Below, in pieces: positions 27,801 to 35,211 of a stretch of 64,000 nucleotides of DNA. Each line of letters starts with the position of its first letter. The stretch's first letter is position 1. The notes under the pieces are model-generated. The model was not told the origin of the DNA. It saw only the letters and a list, made by a program, of their open reading frames with translations, and did not search any database. Position numbers and translations under genes: made by a program. This DNA comes from CAWFQB01 sp965277875 (lineage in GTDB: Bacteria; Armatimonadota; Chthonomonadetes; Chthonomonadales; Chthonomonadaceae). The stretch covers positions 6,014,001-6,078,000 of the forward strand of contig CBDIDV010000002.1 in the NCBI GenBank assembly GCA_965277875.1, given 5' to 3'.

Positions 27801-27949
27801 CCATTGGCAATGTTTTGATCGACGCGCTTGTCGCCGCGATGGACAGTTACCAAGCTATGGGCAAAAAAGTGTTTCAAGACAAGGCGGCGATGGACAGGTT
27901 CCAGGCCATGCTGGTGGATTATGTTTATGACCAGGTTAACGCCACTTAA
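24860..27949 (+). CDS. hsdR: Type I restriction enzyme endonuclease subunit
   Basis: 1,029 residues. The N-terminal PD-(D/E)xK nuclease has D141 and E155-L-K157 in VATLELK. Motor motifs: Walker A HSAGSGKS (about 313-320), DEAH 427-430, motif III LAFTATPKSKTLEVFG, and a helicase C-lobe with QTGFDQPLLVAMYVDK and QTLSRLNRTYPGK. With HsdM2S it translocates and cuts unmethylated DNA. All catalytic motifs are intact and no frameshift is seen in the three genes, so the system looks active. Confidence 0.96.
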   Translation: MGIANEIEFEKDICAHLAANGWLYSANDTGYDREKALFPEDALAWVQEMQPDAWQKFQAFHSAKAEWEFINRLRNTLATEGTLRALRNGFKATGAGASGFQMVHFKPSFGFNQDIADKYNKVRLRVMRQVHYSASNQKSLDLVLFVNGIPVATLELKTDFTQAVQDAKQQYKHDRFPKDAVTGKEEPLLTFKRGALVHFAVSTEEVWMTTRLEGVATYFLPFNKGNDGSKGNPPNPQGYPTAYFWEDILQRDSWLRILGSFLQVETKPATAANGTKYRKESMIFPRYHQLNAVTKLVEAARTEGTGHTYLFQHSAGSGKSNTIGWCAHQLSTLHDANDNKVFDSVIVLTDRTVLDAQLKETISQFQSTPGVVATIDAGQGAKSGHLATALQKGAMIIVVTIQTFPFVMNEIRQSAGLADKKFAVIIDEAHSSQSGSAARHLRGVLSSEGKAEDDEEITTEDMLLAEAASRKLPTNASFLAFTATPKSKTLEVFGRPADPSLPASKTNLPEPFDLYTMRQAIEEGFILDVLQNYMPYRVAYKLAHDGKDWDDKIVDKPDGMKALARWVRLHPYNIAQKVEVIVEHFRNTVAHRLGGKAKAMVVTGSRQEAVRYKLAMDKYIAARGDTNLATLVAFSGDVTDTDSGPNKFNETTMNTKLKGQGIREAFATDEYQILIVANKFQTGFDQPLLVAMYVDKRLDGITAVQTLSRLNRTYPGKDATFVLDFVNDAETMRLAFSPYYETTELLATTDPNLIYNLQTKLSQEQIYTDQEARNVAEIFLKYNQGGDKQSQKELIAALSAPVDRFKKQWTQAEQDKDKEALDRLTIFHKNLGSFCRLYDFLSQIVSYEDTTLETDYIFFKHLEPLVRPDTIRQQIDLSGVLLTHHKINAGTSVPVSLSTAVAEEKQLSPITALGTQAARDPEKVKLTALIQQLNDLFDDGTLTEADKVGMFQHVAGKMMENAEINKQAKANTKSQFMHSPTIGNVLIDALVAAMDSYQAMGKKVFQDKAAMDRFQAMLVDYVYDQVNAT

Positions 27950-28055
27950 GTATCGGTGCAAAAGAAATGTGGTATTGCGATTTTTGGTAAATCACGAACT
28001 AAAATACGTGTTTTCTCTTGTCTAAGCCTACAAAACGGCATGAGAGCACTTTTTG

Positions 28056-28370
28056 CTATTGAACATCAGGCGGGACGCTAGGTTCTCCCGTGTTGCTTTT
28101 AGCGGATCGTGGTGGCGGAGGAGTATCTCTTTTCAATTGATTACCAGCCTCAGATGTCTCTGGTAGATCAAGGTCATCGAGTAGCAAAATATCAGTGGTC
28201 ACTTGAAAGAGCCGTGCTGTTTTAACTACAAAGTCGACGCTCGGTAGTTTGTCGCCACCCTCAACATCGCTGACGTATCCACGGGTGGCGTACCCCAACA
28301 ACTCTGCTAATTGCTGCAGCGTGTATCCATCACGCGCCCGCAGCACTCGCAACTTTGCCCCAAATCTCAT
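28056..28370 (-). CDS. XRE-family regulator next to the restriction-modification operon
   Basis: 104 residues from ATG 28370 (MRFGAKLRVLRARDGYTLQQ), with GAGG upstream. The helix-turn-helix is clear: TLQQLAELLGYATRGYVSDVEGGDKLPS. A disordered Pro/Ser-rich tail follows. Convergent with hsdR and divergent from the Cas4-like gene. A 27-bp perfect palindrome lies in the divergent promoter (28425-28451) and is the likely operator, so it probably controls itself and the nuclease gene. Confidence 0.85.
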   Translation of the reverse strand: MRFGAKLRVLRARDGYTLQQLAELLGYATRGYVSDVEGGDKLPSVDFVVKTARLFQVTTDILLLDDLDLPETSEAGNQLKRDTPPPPRSAKSNTGEPSVPPDVQ

Positions 28371-28399
28371 AACCTCACCTCTTAATTTTTGTCTGCCAC

Positions 28400-28451
28400 T
28401 TGACAAATTCTGTACCAGAGTGATATTATGTACTCCATTGGAGTACATAAT
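28400..28451 (+). promoter_or_regulatory. Promoter with 27-bp palindromic operator
   Basis: TTGACA (28400-28405), an 18-nt spacer and TATTAT (28424-28429) form a good rightward promoter for the Cas4-like gene. ATTATGTACTCCA (28425-28437), a central T and the exact complement (28439-28451) cover the -10 box. A repressor bound here would block both directions. The likely binder is the adjacent XRE protein. Confidence 0.8.
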
Positions 28452-28578
28452 CCCTTCTTTTAGTATTTTTGAGGCGAAGTATATTGCAGAGGTGAGTGTT
28501 CGCAAGCCACTAGCATATGCCTGCTAAGTTTAGTTTTTGTAAGGCAATAACCTTCAACGTTTCGTCGGAGATACCGCC

Positions 28579-29352
28579 ATGTCTAATCTCGTCCAGCTAA
28601 CGCCCTCAAACGTGAGAGAGCTGTCTTGTGTCAAACGATTCAAAACATTGCGAATAGACAAAAACTGGCCGCGCCGAACAAGCAACCGTAGTGCCCAGTT
28701 CGCGAGCGGTTGGCACAAAGTCATGATGCATGTGTTTGATCCACGCGCGGGCGCTGGACCGCACTTGGAAGATTTGAGTGCTGAAATTCGTGACGCCTTC
28801 GCTGTGGTCAGTTACGCCAGCAAAATCGAAAGGCAGGAAGCGTGGGAACGTTGTGAGCGGATGGTGCTCGGCTATGTCGAGTGGGAAAGAGATGACCCTT
28901 CGACGACCATCGCCACCGAAAAACAGGGTAAATTTGCCTTCTTCCATGCAGGCGAACCCTTGTACGAGGTCTTTGGCCGCTTGGACAGAATTTTGGTACG
29001 CGACGATCAGCCAGACGTTTTAGTGGTGCGCGATGCGAAACTGTTCAGCCGCGAGTGCGATCTCTTCGAGGGATTTTTGACCCTTTTAACCTTGAAGTGC
29101 ATGTACCCAGCATACAAAAGATACGTTCTTGAGATCGACACGATCTCGGAAGACGCAGAGGTTCGCCGTGAAATCATCACCAGCGCAGACGTTAAAGGGA
29201 TCCACAAATTGGTTTGGAAGCGCTTGCAGCGTGTGCTCAACAGTGACGCCTATGACGCCGAGCCTGGAGATGGATGTAAATTTTGTCCGCTTCAGCCAAC
29301 ATGTCAGCCTGCAATCGAAATTGAGGTTGACGCCTCCACATTTGATTTCTGA
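28579..29352 (+). CDS. Cas4/RecB-like PD-(D/E)xK nuclease with Fe-S cluster ligands
   Basis: 257 residues. The nuclease core is GRLDRILV (D136) followed by DVLVVRDAK (D152, K154), the RecB/Cas4 pattern. One cysteine near the N-terminus (C17) and three at the C-terminus (C233-x2-C236-x5-C242) match the 4Fe-4S cluster of Cas4, AddB and AdnB. Such enzymes process DNA ends, usually as exonucleases. No CRISPR array or other cas gene is near, so this is a solo Cas4-like gene in a defence island. A long terminator hairpin follows at once. Confidence 0.8.
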   Translation: MSNLVQLTPSNVRELSCVKRFKTLRIDKNWPRRTSNRSAQFASGWHKVMMHVFDPRAGAGPHLEDLSAEIRDAFAVVSYASKIERQEAWERCERMVLGYVEWERDDPSTTIATEKQGKFAFFHAGEPLYEVFGRLDRILVRDDQPDVLVVRDAKLFSRECDLFEGFLTLLTLKCMYPAYKRYVLEIDTISEDAEVRREIITSADVKGIHKLVWKRLQRVLNSDAYDAEPGDGCKFCPLQPTCQPAIEIEVDASTFDF

Positions 29353-29365
29353 GGCCGAGGCTCCA

Positions 29366-29409
29366 ACCAACAAAGGCCGTGCACACGCGTATGCACGGCC
29401 TTTGTTGGT
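29366..29409. terminator. Long hairpin terminator after the Cas4-like gene
   Basis: A perfect 18-bp stem (29366-29383 with 29392-29409) and an 8-nt loop, 13 nt after the stop codon. A-rich sequence on one side and T-rich on the other allow it to work in either direction. Confidence 0.85.
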
Positions 29410-29522
29410 CAAAATCTTCGACTAATAACCTCTGGCGAAAAACTTATCATGCAACCAAACGCTCTCACTGTATGTCAGTGTGTTGGTACAAGCAAAGGAC
29501 TGATGATTGGAGAAGATCAGCG

Positions 29523-31115
29523 ATGGCAACAATTGACGACATAGTTCTACTGGATCAGCATAACTGGTTCAATACTACCTTCCAAACGAATGGTAGCGGA
29601 AAGGTAGGAGTGCCGAAACGGGAAGTTGTTCTATCTGGGCAGGCGAGTGTTGCGCTTGATCGAAGGAACGAAATAGTGGTAGACCTTGAGATCCAAGAGG
29701 TATCGCAAGAGAACTTCAGCATGCTCGAACTAGCAATCGAAATCCGTCAGTTTGATGCGATTGAAGTAAAAACTGCGGATGGCATCTTTACCGCATTGAA
29801 ATCTGGGTACTCAGGCGTAAACATCAGCACAGAAAAAGATGCCCGATTGAAGTTGTCACCATCAGTTTCAGAATATGCTATTTCAGATGGCAAGCCGCAC
29901 TACTGGGTACTGCCTCTATCAAACTTTGTTTGTGATTTTCTTCAACGGGGCGAGATTGTTGGTCAACATCCTTTGCGGCTCGATGCCGAATCGCGTGTTG
30001 TTGAGTTCCTTTGGCAAGGGATGCCCTCATTTATCGAACCGTTACTGGATTATGATCAGAGAGAAAAACTGCTTGAGAGTAGTGAAACCCAGTATCTGCT
30101 TACTGCGGTAATGGTGGGAGAAATAGGGGACAATCCTACGAATACAGACGCCGTTGAAACATGGTTTCCTTCCACCCTGTTGCGAGTGCTCAGCTTTGCC
30201 ACAGGACACGAAGTGGCTGCACCCTGGATTGAGTTTCGTGACACGGCAGGCAATCTCGTTAAGCGCATCCATCGCAACATGGGATCACCTGATTTCATCA
30301 GCGGGCGTCGTATTATCGAGGAGCATCTGCATCCGCTAGGCGCGGTGTGGGCTGCCGCTGAGAACAAAACCGCACTTACAGTGAAACCTACTCAGTACCA
30401 TCTGAGCAAGTTGCTCGAAGCGGTACAAAGTACGCCATTTTGCCAGACGAGTACCTTCTTTGTCTTACTTCATCAAGCGTTGAAGGCTGGAGCAAGCGGT
30501 CAAAAGCTGGACGACAGACTAATTCACCTGTTCAGAGCGTTTGATCGTTTATGCAAAGATGGTGGCTTTCGTCAGATCAATCTGCGCGACAACTTGGCTG
30601 CCGCAAATCAAACAGCGGTGCTGCGTATACTGGACAACGCCAGAACTGAAATCCGCGTATTAGCGTCGCGGTCGCGTGATCTGGGCGACACTGGATCGGA
30701 GAACATCCTCGACATTATAGCGCAGAAAGCAAGTTCAGCGGATCGGAAAGACAACAACTTTGGTATTTCGATGTCATTGTTACTGCAAAGTCATGGTTTC
30801 CATGACGAGGCGGTGATGAACACGCACCTCGCCGCAAGTCCGATTGGAGATGTGACTACCTGGGTAAGACTGCTCAACATCTATCGGAATGTCGCCATTC
30901 ATGACGGCTATTTCGATACGAGCGATCCTATGTTCTCACAGAAGTACCTGTACAGCATGAACGTGCATCTCCAAGACCTGCTGGCGCGTATGTTGTTGAC
31001 ACTCTGCAAGTACGATGGGCCATATCATCCTATCCCTAAAATCTGGGCAGGTTCTCAAGATTACATTAACCGAATTCAGCCTGATACACCTGCCATCGAG
31101 TTGGGGTACAATTGA
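29523..31115 (+). CDS. HEPN-motif protein, ApeA-like layout (paralogue 1)
   Basis: 530 residues from ATG 29523, with GGAGAAG upstream; the longer frame runs back through the terminator and is rejected. The N-terminal ~300 residues form a beta-rich domain (HYWVLPLSNFVCDF, TAVMVGEIGDN, PWIEFRDTAGNLVKRI). The C-terminal part is helical and contains YRNVAIH, i.e. R455-N-x3-H460, the RNxxxH signature of HEPN ribonucleases. A large N-terminal domain plus C-terminal HEPN resembles ApeA-type abortive-infection proteins, known to cut RNA when triggered by phage. The relation is inferred from motif and layout. Its neighbour at 31546 is a clear paralogue. Confidence 0.65.
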   Translation: MATIDDIVLLDQHNWFNTTFQTNGSGKVGVPKREVVLSGQASVALDRRNEIVVDLEIQEVSQENFSMLELAIEIRQFDAIEVKTADGIFTALKSGYSGVNISTEKDARLKLSPSVSEYAISDGKPHYWVLPLSNFVCDFLQRGEIVGQHPLRLDAESRVVEFLWQGMPSFIEPLLDYDQREKLLESSETQYLLTAVMVGEIGDNPTNTDAVETWFPSTLLRVLSFATGHEVAAPWIEFRDTAGNLVKRIHRNMGSPDFISGRRIIEEHLHPLGAVWAAAENKTALTVKPTQYHLSKLLEAVQSTPFCQTSTFFVLLHQALKAGASGQKLDDRLIHLFRAFDRLCKDGGFRQINLRDNLAAANQTAVLRILDNARTEIRVLASRSRDLGDTGSENILDIIAQKASSADRKDNNFGISMSLLLQSHGFHDEAVMNTHLAASPIGDVTTWVRLLNIYRNVAIHDGYFDTSDPMFSQKYLYSMNVHLQDLLARMLLTLCKYDGPYHPIPKIWAGSQDYINRIQPDTPAIELGYN

Positions 31116-31545
31116 TACGCTGCACCGTCAAATCGTTGCGTCAAGTTGATGCGTTGGTATGTCAGCAGTTTGCTTTTCGTTGAACGCACCTTGTTCGCTA
31201 AATTTACGAATAGACGCGCGATCTTCAAGTGTAAAGCGGTTAATGAATGGAGACCCTTCCATACCCTCTTTTCAGTAGAGTCCGAAAAAAGATGCTAAAT
31301 GATTAACACAAGTATCGCTGACTACAACTTACCGATGTAGACCAAGATACAAGAGGCATATGAATAAGGTACGGCAACGTCTACATTTGATTGCGTCCGA
31401 TATTTTAATGGTAAAACAAGAAAAGAAGCAGGCGATAATCAGTGGTTGATGCCTTTGATGAGGACAAGAATTGCGCGAGCCTCTACACCAGAGGCTCATT
31501 TCTTTTCCCATAGACCTTTGATCATTTCGGGGCATATACACAATA
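31116..31545. other. Intergenic region between the two HEPN paralogues
   Basis: 430 bp with no supported gene. It contains a hairpin at 31477-31497 and AT-rich sequence that may hold a promoter for paralogue 2. No clear remnant of a coding sequence was recognised. Confidence 0.6.
31477..31497 (+). terminator. Terminator-like hairpin
   Basis: GAGCCTCT-acacc-AGAGGCTC followed by ATTTCTTTTCC. An 8-bp GC-rich stem with a T-rich tail, 49 nt before paralogue 2. It could be an attenuator rather than the end of paralogue 1. Confidence 0.6.
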
Positions 31546-33051
31546 ATGGCAACACGTATGCTAGCTTCAACGCACAAATGGTTCTCGACGGATGTGGATA
31601 CACGGGGGGTTGGCCGCGCGCGCATCGAAAGTGCTAACGTGGACATTCATGGCTCTGCTGTGATCAGCACTGATAAACGGGGATCCGTCACGGTCAAGCT
31701 TAAACGAGAGCGAGTGACGCCCAACTCCGTAGATCTTATGGACATTGTGGGCGATGTACCCGCCTCTGATGGGATCAAAGTGAACACGCCTGATGGCCGC
31801 TTCATTGCGTCGCAGGTATACCCCCTGGGTGGCTCTTCCTTCAAGACCCTAAACGCGGAACTAATTGTTTCGAACAAACAACCTTTCTACTGGGTGCTTC
31901 CACTATCAAATCTTCTTGGTAATTTCTATCATCACTTTGAAGAGCATCGCGTTCATCCGCTTTGCCTTGACCCCACTTCAGGAACAATTCCGTTCACCTG
32001 GAACGGCAAGTTTGCTTATATCGAGCCTTTACCTGATTACAAGCTGCGCGCAGAATTGTTGCAGCACGGCGATGAACAAAACTTGGTAACCGCAGTCATG
32101 GTGGGAGAGATTGGTGAATGTTCTATTGACGTAGCGCAGGTAGCCTCTTGGTTTCCTGAGGTGTTCTTGTACCTGCTGGGGTTTGCTACTGGAAATGAGA
32201 TTGGCTCTCCGTGGATTGAATTTCGGGATGAGAGGGGTCAATTAGTTAAAAGGGTGTATAGGCACTTAGGCACACCAGCTCTGACTGAAGGTCGTTACGT
32301 CATGGAAGATATTACAGAACTCAACATAACTGATCTCCTGACCGTTGTTCAAACCAACCAATTTTGTCAAAGCAATGTGTACAAAGTTTTGTTACATCTT
32401 GCGATGCAATCAGGGGCAAGCAAATCGACAGTTGATGACAGCCTAAGTTATCTGTTCCGCGCGTTTGACCGTTTATGCCAAGAGTATAATTTCAAAACAG
32501 TTTTTTTACGTGCGGCGCTCGCGGATCCAATGAAAATCTGCGCCCTTGAAGTATTGAACAAAGCTGTCGAAGATATTCATACTATTGCGGCGCATGCGGG
32601 AATGACAGGCGACATCAATGCCCAAAAAGCCTTGGAGCGAATTGCTGGTAGAGTCAAAGCAGCGGATCAGACGGATCGAGATTTCGGGACTGCTGTGTGT
32701 ATGTTGGCACAACGGTTCGGTTTTCAAGATGAGGCAGCGATGGATGCACACCTTGCAGCAAATCCTTTGTCGGCGCGGATGACTACTTGGCGGAGTATGC
32801 TTTCGGAGTACCGAAACGTCAACACACATGAGGCGTTTCACGATACCAGCCAGCCTGCTCATGCCTTAGATAAACTCTATGGTACGAATTTGCACCTGCT
32901 GGATTTACTCACACGCATATTGCTAAGCGCGTCTGGTTACAGCGGCCTTTATCATCCTATCGCAGCTACCTTACGTGGAACGCAGAAGCCGCTTGACTGG
33001 GTTAAAGCGGACACACCACCAGGAGAGTTAGGCTATAACAATCTGCTGTAA
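31546..33051 (+). CDS. HEPN-motif protein, ApeA-like layout (paralogue 2)
   Basis: 501 residues, clearly related to the previous gene over the full length. Shared segments include YWVLPLSN, LVTAVMVGEIG, PWIEFRDERGQLVKRVYRH, LSYLFRAFDRLC, FGFQDEAAMDAHLAANP and the C-terminal ELGYN. The HEPN motif is YRNVNTH (R423-N-x3-H428). Paralogue 2 lacks a stretch present in paralogue 1 after the RHLGTP segment. The pair arose by duplication and diverged extensively, which suggests distinct triggers or a heterodimer. No strong ribosome-binding site is seen before ATG 31546. Confidence 0.65.
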   Translation: MATRMLASTHKWFSTDVDTRGVGRARIESANVDIHGSAVISTDKRGSVTVKLKRERVTPNSVDLMDIVGDVPASDGIKVNTPDGRFIASQVYPLGGSSFKTLNAELIVSNKQPFYWVLPLSNLLGNFYHHFEEHRVHPLCLDPTSGTIPFTWNGKFAYIEPLPDYKLRAELLQHGDEQNLVTAVMVGEIGECSIDVAQVASWFPEVFLYLLGFATGNEIGSPWIEFRDERGQLVKRVYRHLGTPALTEGRYVMEDITELNITDLLTVVQTNQFCQSNVYKVLLHLAMQSGASKSTVDDSLSYLFRAFDRLCQEYNFKTVFLRAALADPMKICALEVLNKAVEDIHTIAAHAGMTGDINAQKALERIAGRVKAADQTDRDFGTAVCMLAQRFGFQDEAAMDAHLAANPLSARMTTWRSMLSEYRNVNTHEAFHDTSQPAHALDKLYGTNLHLLDLLTRILLSASGYSGLYHPIAATLRGTQKPLDWVKADTPPGELGYNNLL

Positions 33052-33119
33052 AAACACATAGTTACAGGCATTGCAGTCAATAAATAAAATCAGCATGCTT
33101 ATCAGAGAGGTGTGCATTG

Positions 33120-34025
33120 TCACTTTAGTGCCTGAGCAATCCCTGGGTCATTGCTCAGGCTAGTGCGGATTTTTCGTGCCTCTGCTTCATCAGTGATTAT
33201 CTTCTTCTCCTGCAATACTTTGATTACTCCATCCAGCACCTTATCGCGTCTGCTCGCTACACGTACTTTGTCTATATGAGTGCGCAATGTCTCGGCATCA
33301 ATTTCCTGCCACTCAGAGCCGATATTGCTTCTAGCGAGTTTGATTTGCGCGTCATCATAAAACTTACAGTGGCTGTCAAGTATGTCAGATATTTGCTTTC
33401 TGAAATCATTTATAGTAGCATGTTCAGGAACCCAATCCTCAGTGCCGATCCTAGAGTACATGTTGCCAATTAGCCATCCCAGTTTTGCAGTGAATGGTTC
33501 AGCAAGAGAGAAGAGACGCGCTCCTAAGCATAGATTGTAGTGTTCACGCGCGCGTAGCGATATAGCCAAACGCAAGAAAGCACAAGATCTGTCGGGAAAT
33601 TTCAATACAACGTCGTCGTGGAGATAGAAGTAGTCTGGCTCGTTGTTGTTGAACAGGCGATGAAGGAACCGCTCTAATTGTTCACGATTTTTCATGCTGC
33701 ATATATTTGCATGATGCAAGAAGGGGTCTTGGTACTCTTCTACCTCATATCCCAGCAACAAACTCAGAGGCCGAATTCCAGCGAGGGTAATGTAGCGGCT
33801 TTTACAAGGTTTACCATCGCGCCTCACCAAATCACAAGTCTGGGTTAAGACCAAGAAATGAGTATAATCAGGCTGTGTATAATGGGGATGTACTTCCTTC
33901 AACAGAGAAACTAATTCCTCTGTTCTAGAAAGAACATCCCCCTGAACTAGATCAGCAGACGTTTTCGAGGTGTAGGTGAAGTGATAGTCAAGCGTATGTC
34001 CTTGTTCCTGATCATCTTGTGGCAT
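33120..34025 (-). CDS. Unknown protein, third gene of a three-gene operon
   Basis: 301 residues, not recognised. Notable conserved-looking segments are DVLSRTEELVSLLKEVHPHY, FLVLTQTCDLVRRDGKPCKSRYITLAG, a Cys/His-rich stretch (HHANICSMKN) and FPDRSCAFLRLAISLRAREHYN. The C-terminus is helical and basic. No membrane segment is present. It is transcribed after the 209- and 88-residue genes with a 22-nt gap. An inverted repeat CCTGAGCAAT/ATTGCTCAGG overlaps its last codons. Confidence 0.6.
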   Translation of the reverse strand: MPQDDQEQGHTLDYHFTYTSKTSADLVQGDVLSRTEELVSLLKEVHPHYTQPDYTHFLVLTQTCDLVRRDGKPCKSRYITLAGIRPLSLLLGYEVEEYQDPFLHHANICSMKNREQLERFLHRLFNNNEPDYFYLHDDVVLKFPDRSCAFLRLAISLRAREHYNLCLGARLFSLAEPFTAKLGWLIGNMYSRIGTEDWVPEHATINDFRKQISDILDSHCKFYDDAQIKLARSNIGSEWQEIDAETLRTHIDKVRVASRRDKVLDGVIKVLQEKKIITDEAEARKIRTSLSNDPGIAQALK

Positions 34026-34047
34026 CGGCTGCTCTTACATTATGTAC

Positions 34048-34314
34048 TTATTTGCTAAAAGTGGACGTGCTGCGCTCTGGGCCACGGTTAGCAATCAGGT
34101 TTTTACGGCGCTCGGCTTCCTTTTGGGCATCGTAAGGTACAGATACCTCCGTCACGTTGGCCCCGCGAACAACAACCGTTTTATCCAGCGACGAGGCCGC
34201 GACGACCGAAAAGGTGTTGGCATGTCCAGAAACAAACGTGTGAGACACGTTCGCGGCCTGGAAAGACCCACCCGTATATTTTGTAGAGTTCGTTCTCGAA
34301 CCGTTGGTTGTCAT
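34048..34314 (-). CDS. Small Ser/Thr-rich protein, second gene of the operon
   Basis: 88 residues, not recognised. N-terminal half is Ser/Thr/Asn-rich and possibly disordered (TNGSRTNSTKYTGGSFQAAN), then VVAASSLDKTVVVRGANVTEVSVPYD and a basic tail (KEAERRKNLIANRG). Its ATG overlaps the stop of the upstream 209-residue gene by four bases, which supports it as a real translated gene. Confidence 0.6.
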   Translation of the reverse strand: MTTNGSRTNSTKYTGGSFQAANVSHTFVSGHANTFSVVAASSLDKTVVVRGANVTEVSVPYDAQKEAERRKNLIANRGPERSTSTFSK

Positions 34315-34940
34315 GTCTCTTCCTCCGTGTCAAGGGTTAGGTGATATACATCGTCTAAAAGCTTCAAGGCTATATCTCTACTACGCAAAACTTGTCCGCG
34401 TAGTTTTTCTATAGCGACTTCTGTAGATGGTGCATCGCTATGAAAATTCAACAGAATATCAGTTCCGCCATCATGAAAGGAACATGTCAGATTCATGACA
34501 CGATCCTCGACTTGGAAAGCGCGCTGTATATCAGTACGAACAATTTCGTAGCCTACTTCGCTCAATGCGTTTTGATCGGATGTTTTAAACAACGCGAGCA
34601 CATCGGGAGGTGCATCGGCAACGCTAAAGCCAAAGTTTATGCCAACTCCTGCAATAGGAGTGTGTGACAACAACTCAAGTGCACGTGTCGCAACTTCTTC
34701 CATGCGCTGCAATGTTGCGTCCGATGTATCCTTTGCTGCAAGCTGCAAATTGTTGTTTGTCGGCATTAGCAAGACGGAAGGTGAAGTAAAACGCAAGCTG
34801 GGGTCGGCGTTGATAACTCCAAACTCCAAAGTAATGTTTTGTTCATGTAGCAGTGTTTGAGCTACCCATTGGGGCGTAAAGACACGAGGGTTCCAATACC
34901 CAACGATAACGACAGTCCATGCTTCGAGTTTGGGGTACAT
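34311..34940 (-). CDS. Unknown protein, first gene of the three-gene operon
   Basis: 209 residues, not recognised. It begins MYPKLEAWTVVIVGYWNPRV, then WVAQTLLHEQNITLEFGVINADPSLRF and SVLLMPTNNNLQLA, an alternating beta pattern resembling a scaffold-type alpha/beta fold. The tail is helical and acidic. It leads a tight operon with the 88- and 301-residue genes. No catalytic motif is obvious. Confidence 0.6.
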   Translation of the reverse strand: MYPKLEAWTVVIVGYWNPRVFTPQWVAQTLLHEQNITLEFGVINADPSLRFTSPSVLLMPTNNNLQLAAKDTSDATLQRMEEVATRALELLSHTPIAGVGINFGFSVADAPPDVLALFKTSDQNALSEVGYEIVRTDIQRAFQVEDRVMNLTCSFHDGGTDILLNFHSDAPSTEVAIEKLRGQVLRSRDIALKLLDDVYHLTLDTEEET

Positions 34941-35211
34941 ATATGTCTCACGGTGAGTGGAAAATCAAATGCTGAATGTATATTCCATAGAACCAATAAA
35001 CATTCCTCTGCGATAGACTTCAAGCTTGGCTTGTATTGTGGTATACATCGTATTATTTCCACAAGTAGACAAATAGTTAAGAATAGATGATTTTGAAAAT
35101 CTCATGCTCCATTCGTCACTGTGCCTCTTTTTTGCACTTCCATGCCTGACGCCCGTTATCCGCCTTTCCTTATTGTACATCTCATTGTACTGCATCGGCC
35201 CAAGTCTGCAT

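Noticed and set aside
28579..29352. CRISPR-Cas locus suggested by the Cas4-like gene
   Set aside because: No regularly spaced direct repeats and no other cas gene were found anywhere in the window.
29379..29522. Longer start for the first HEPN protein
   Set aside because: The extension would be encoded by the terminator hairpin of the previous gene; ATG 29523 has GGAGAAG.
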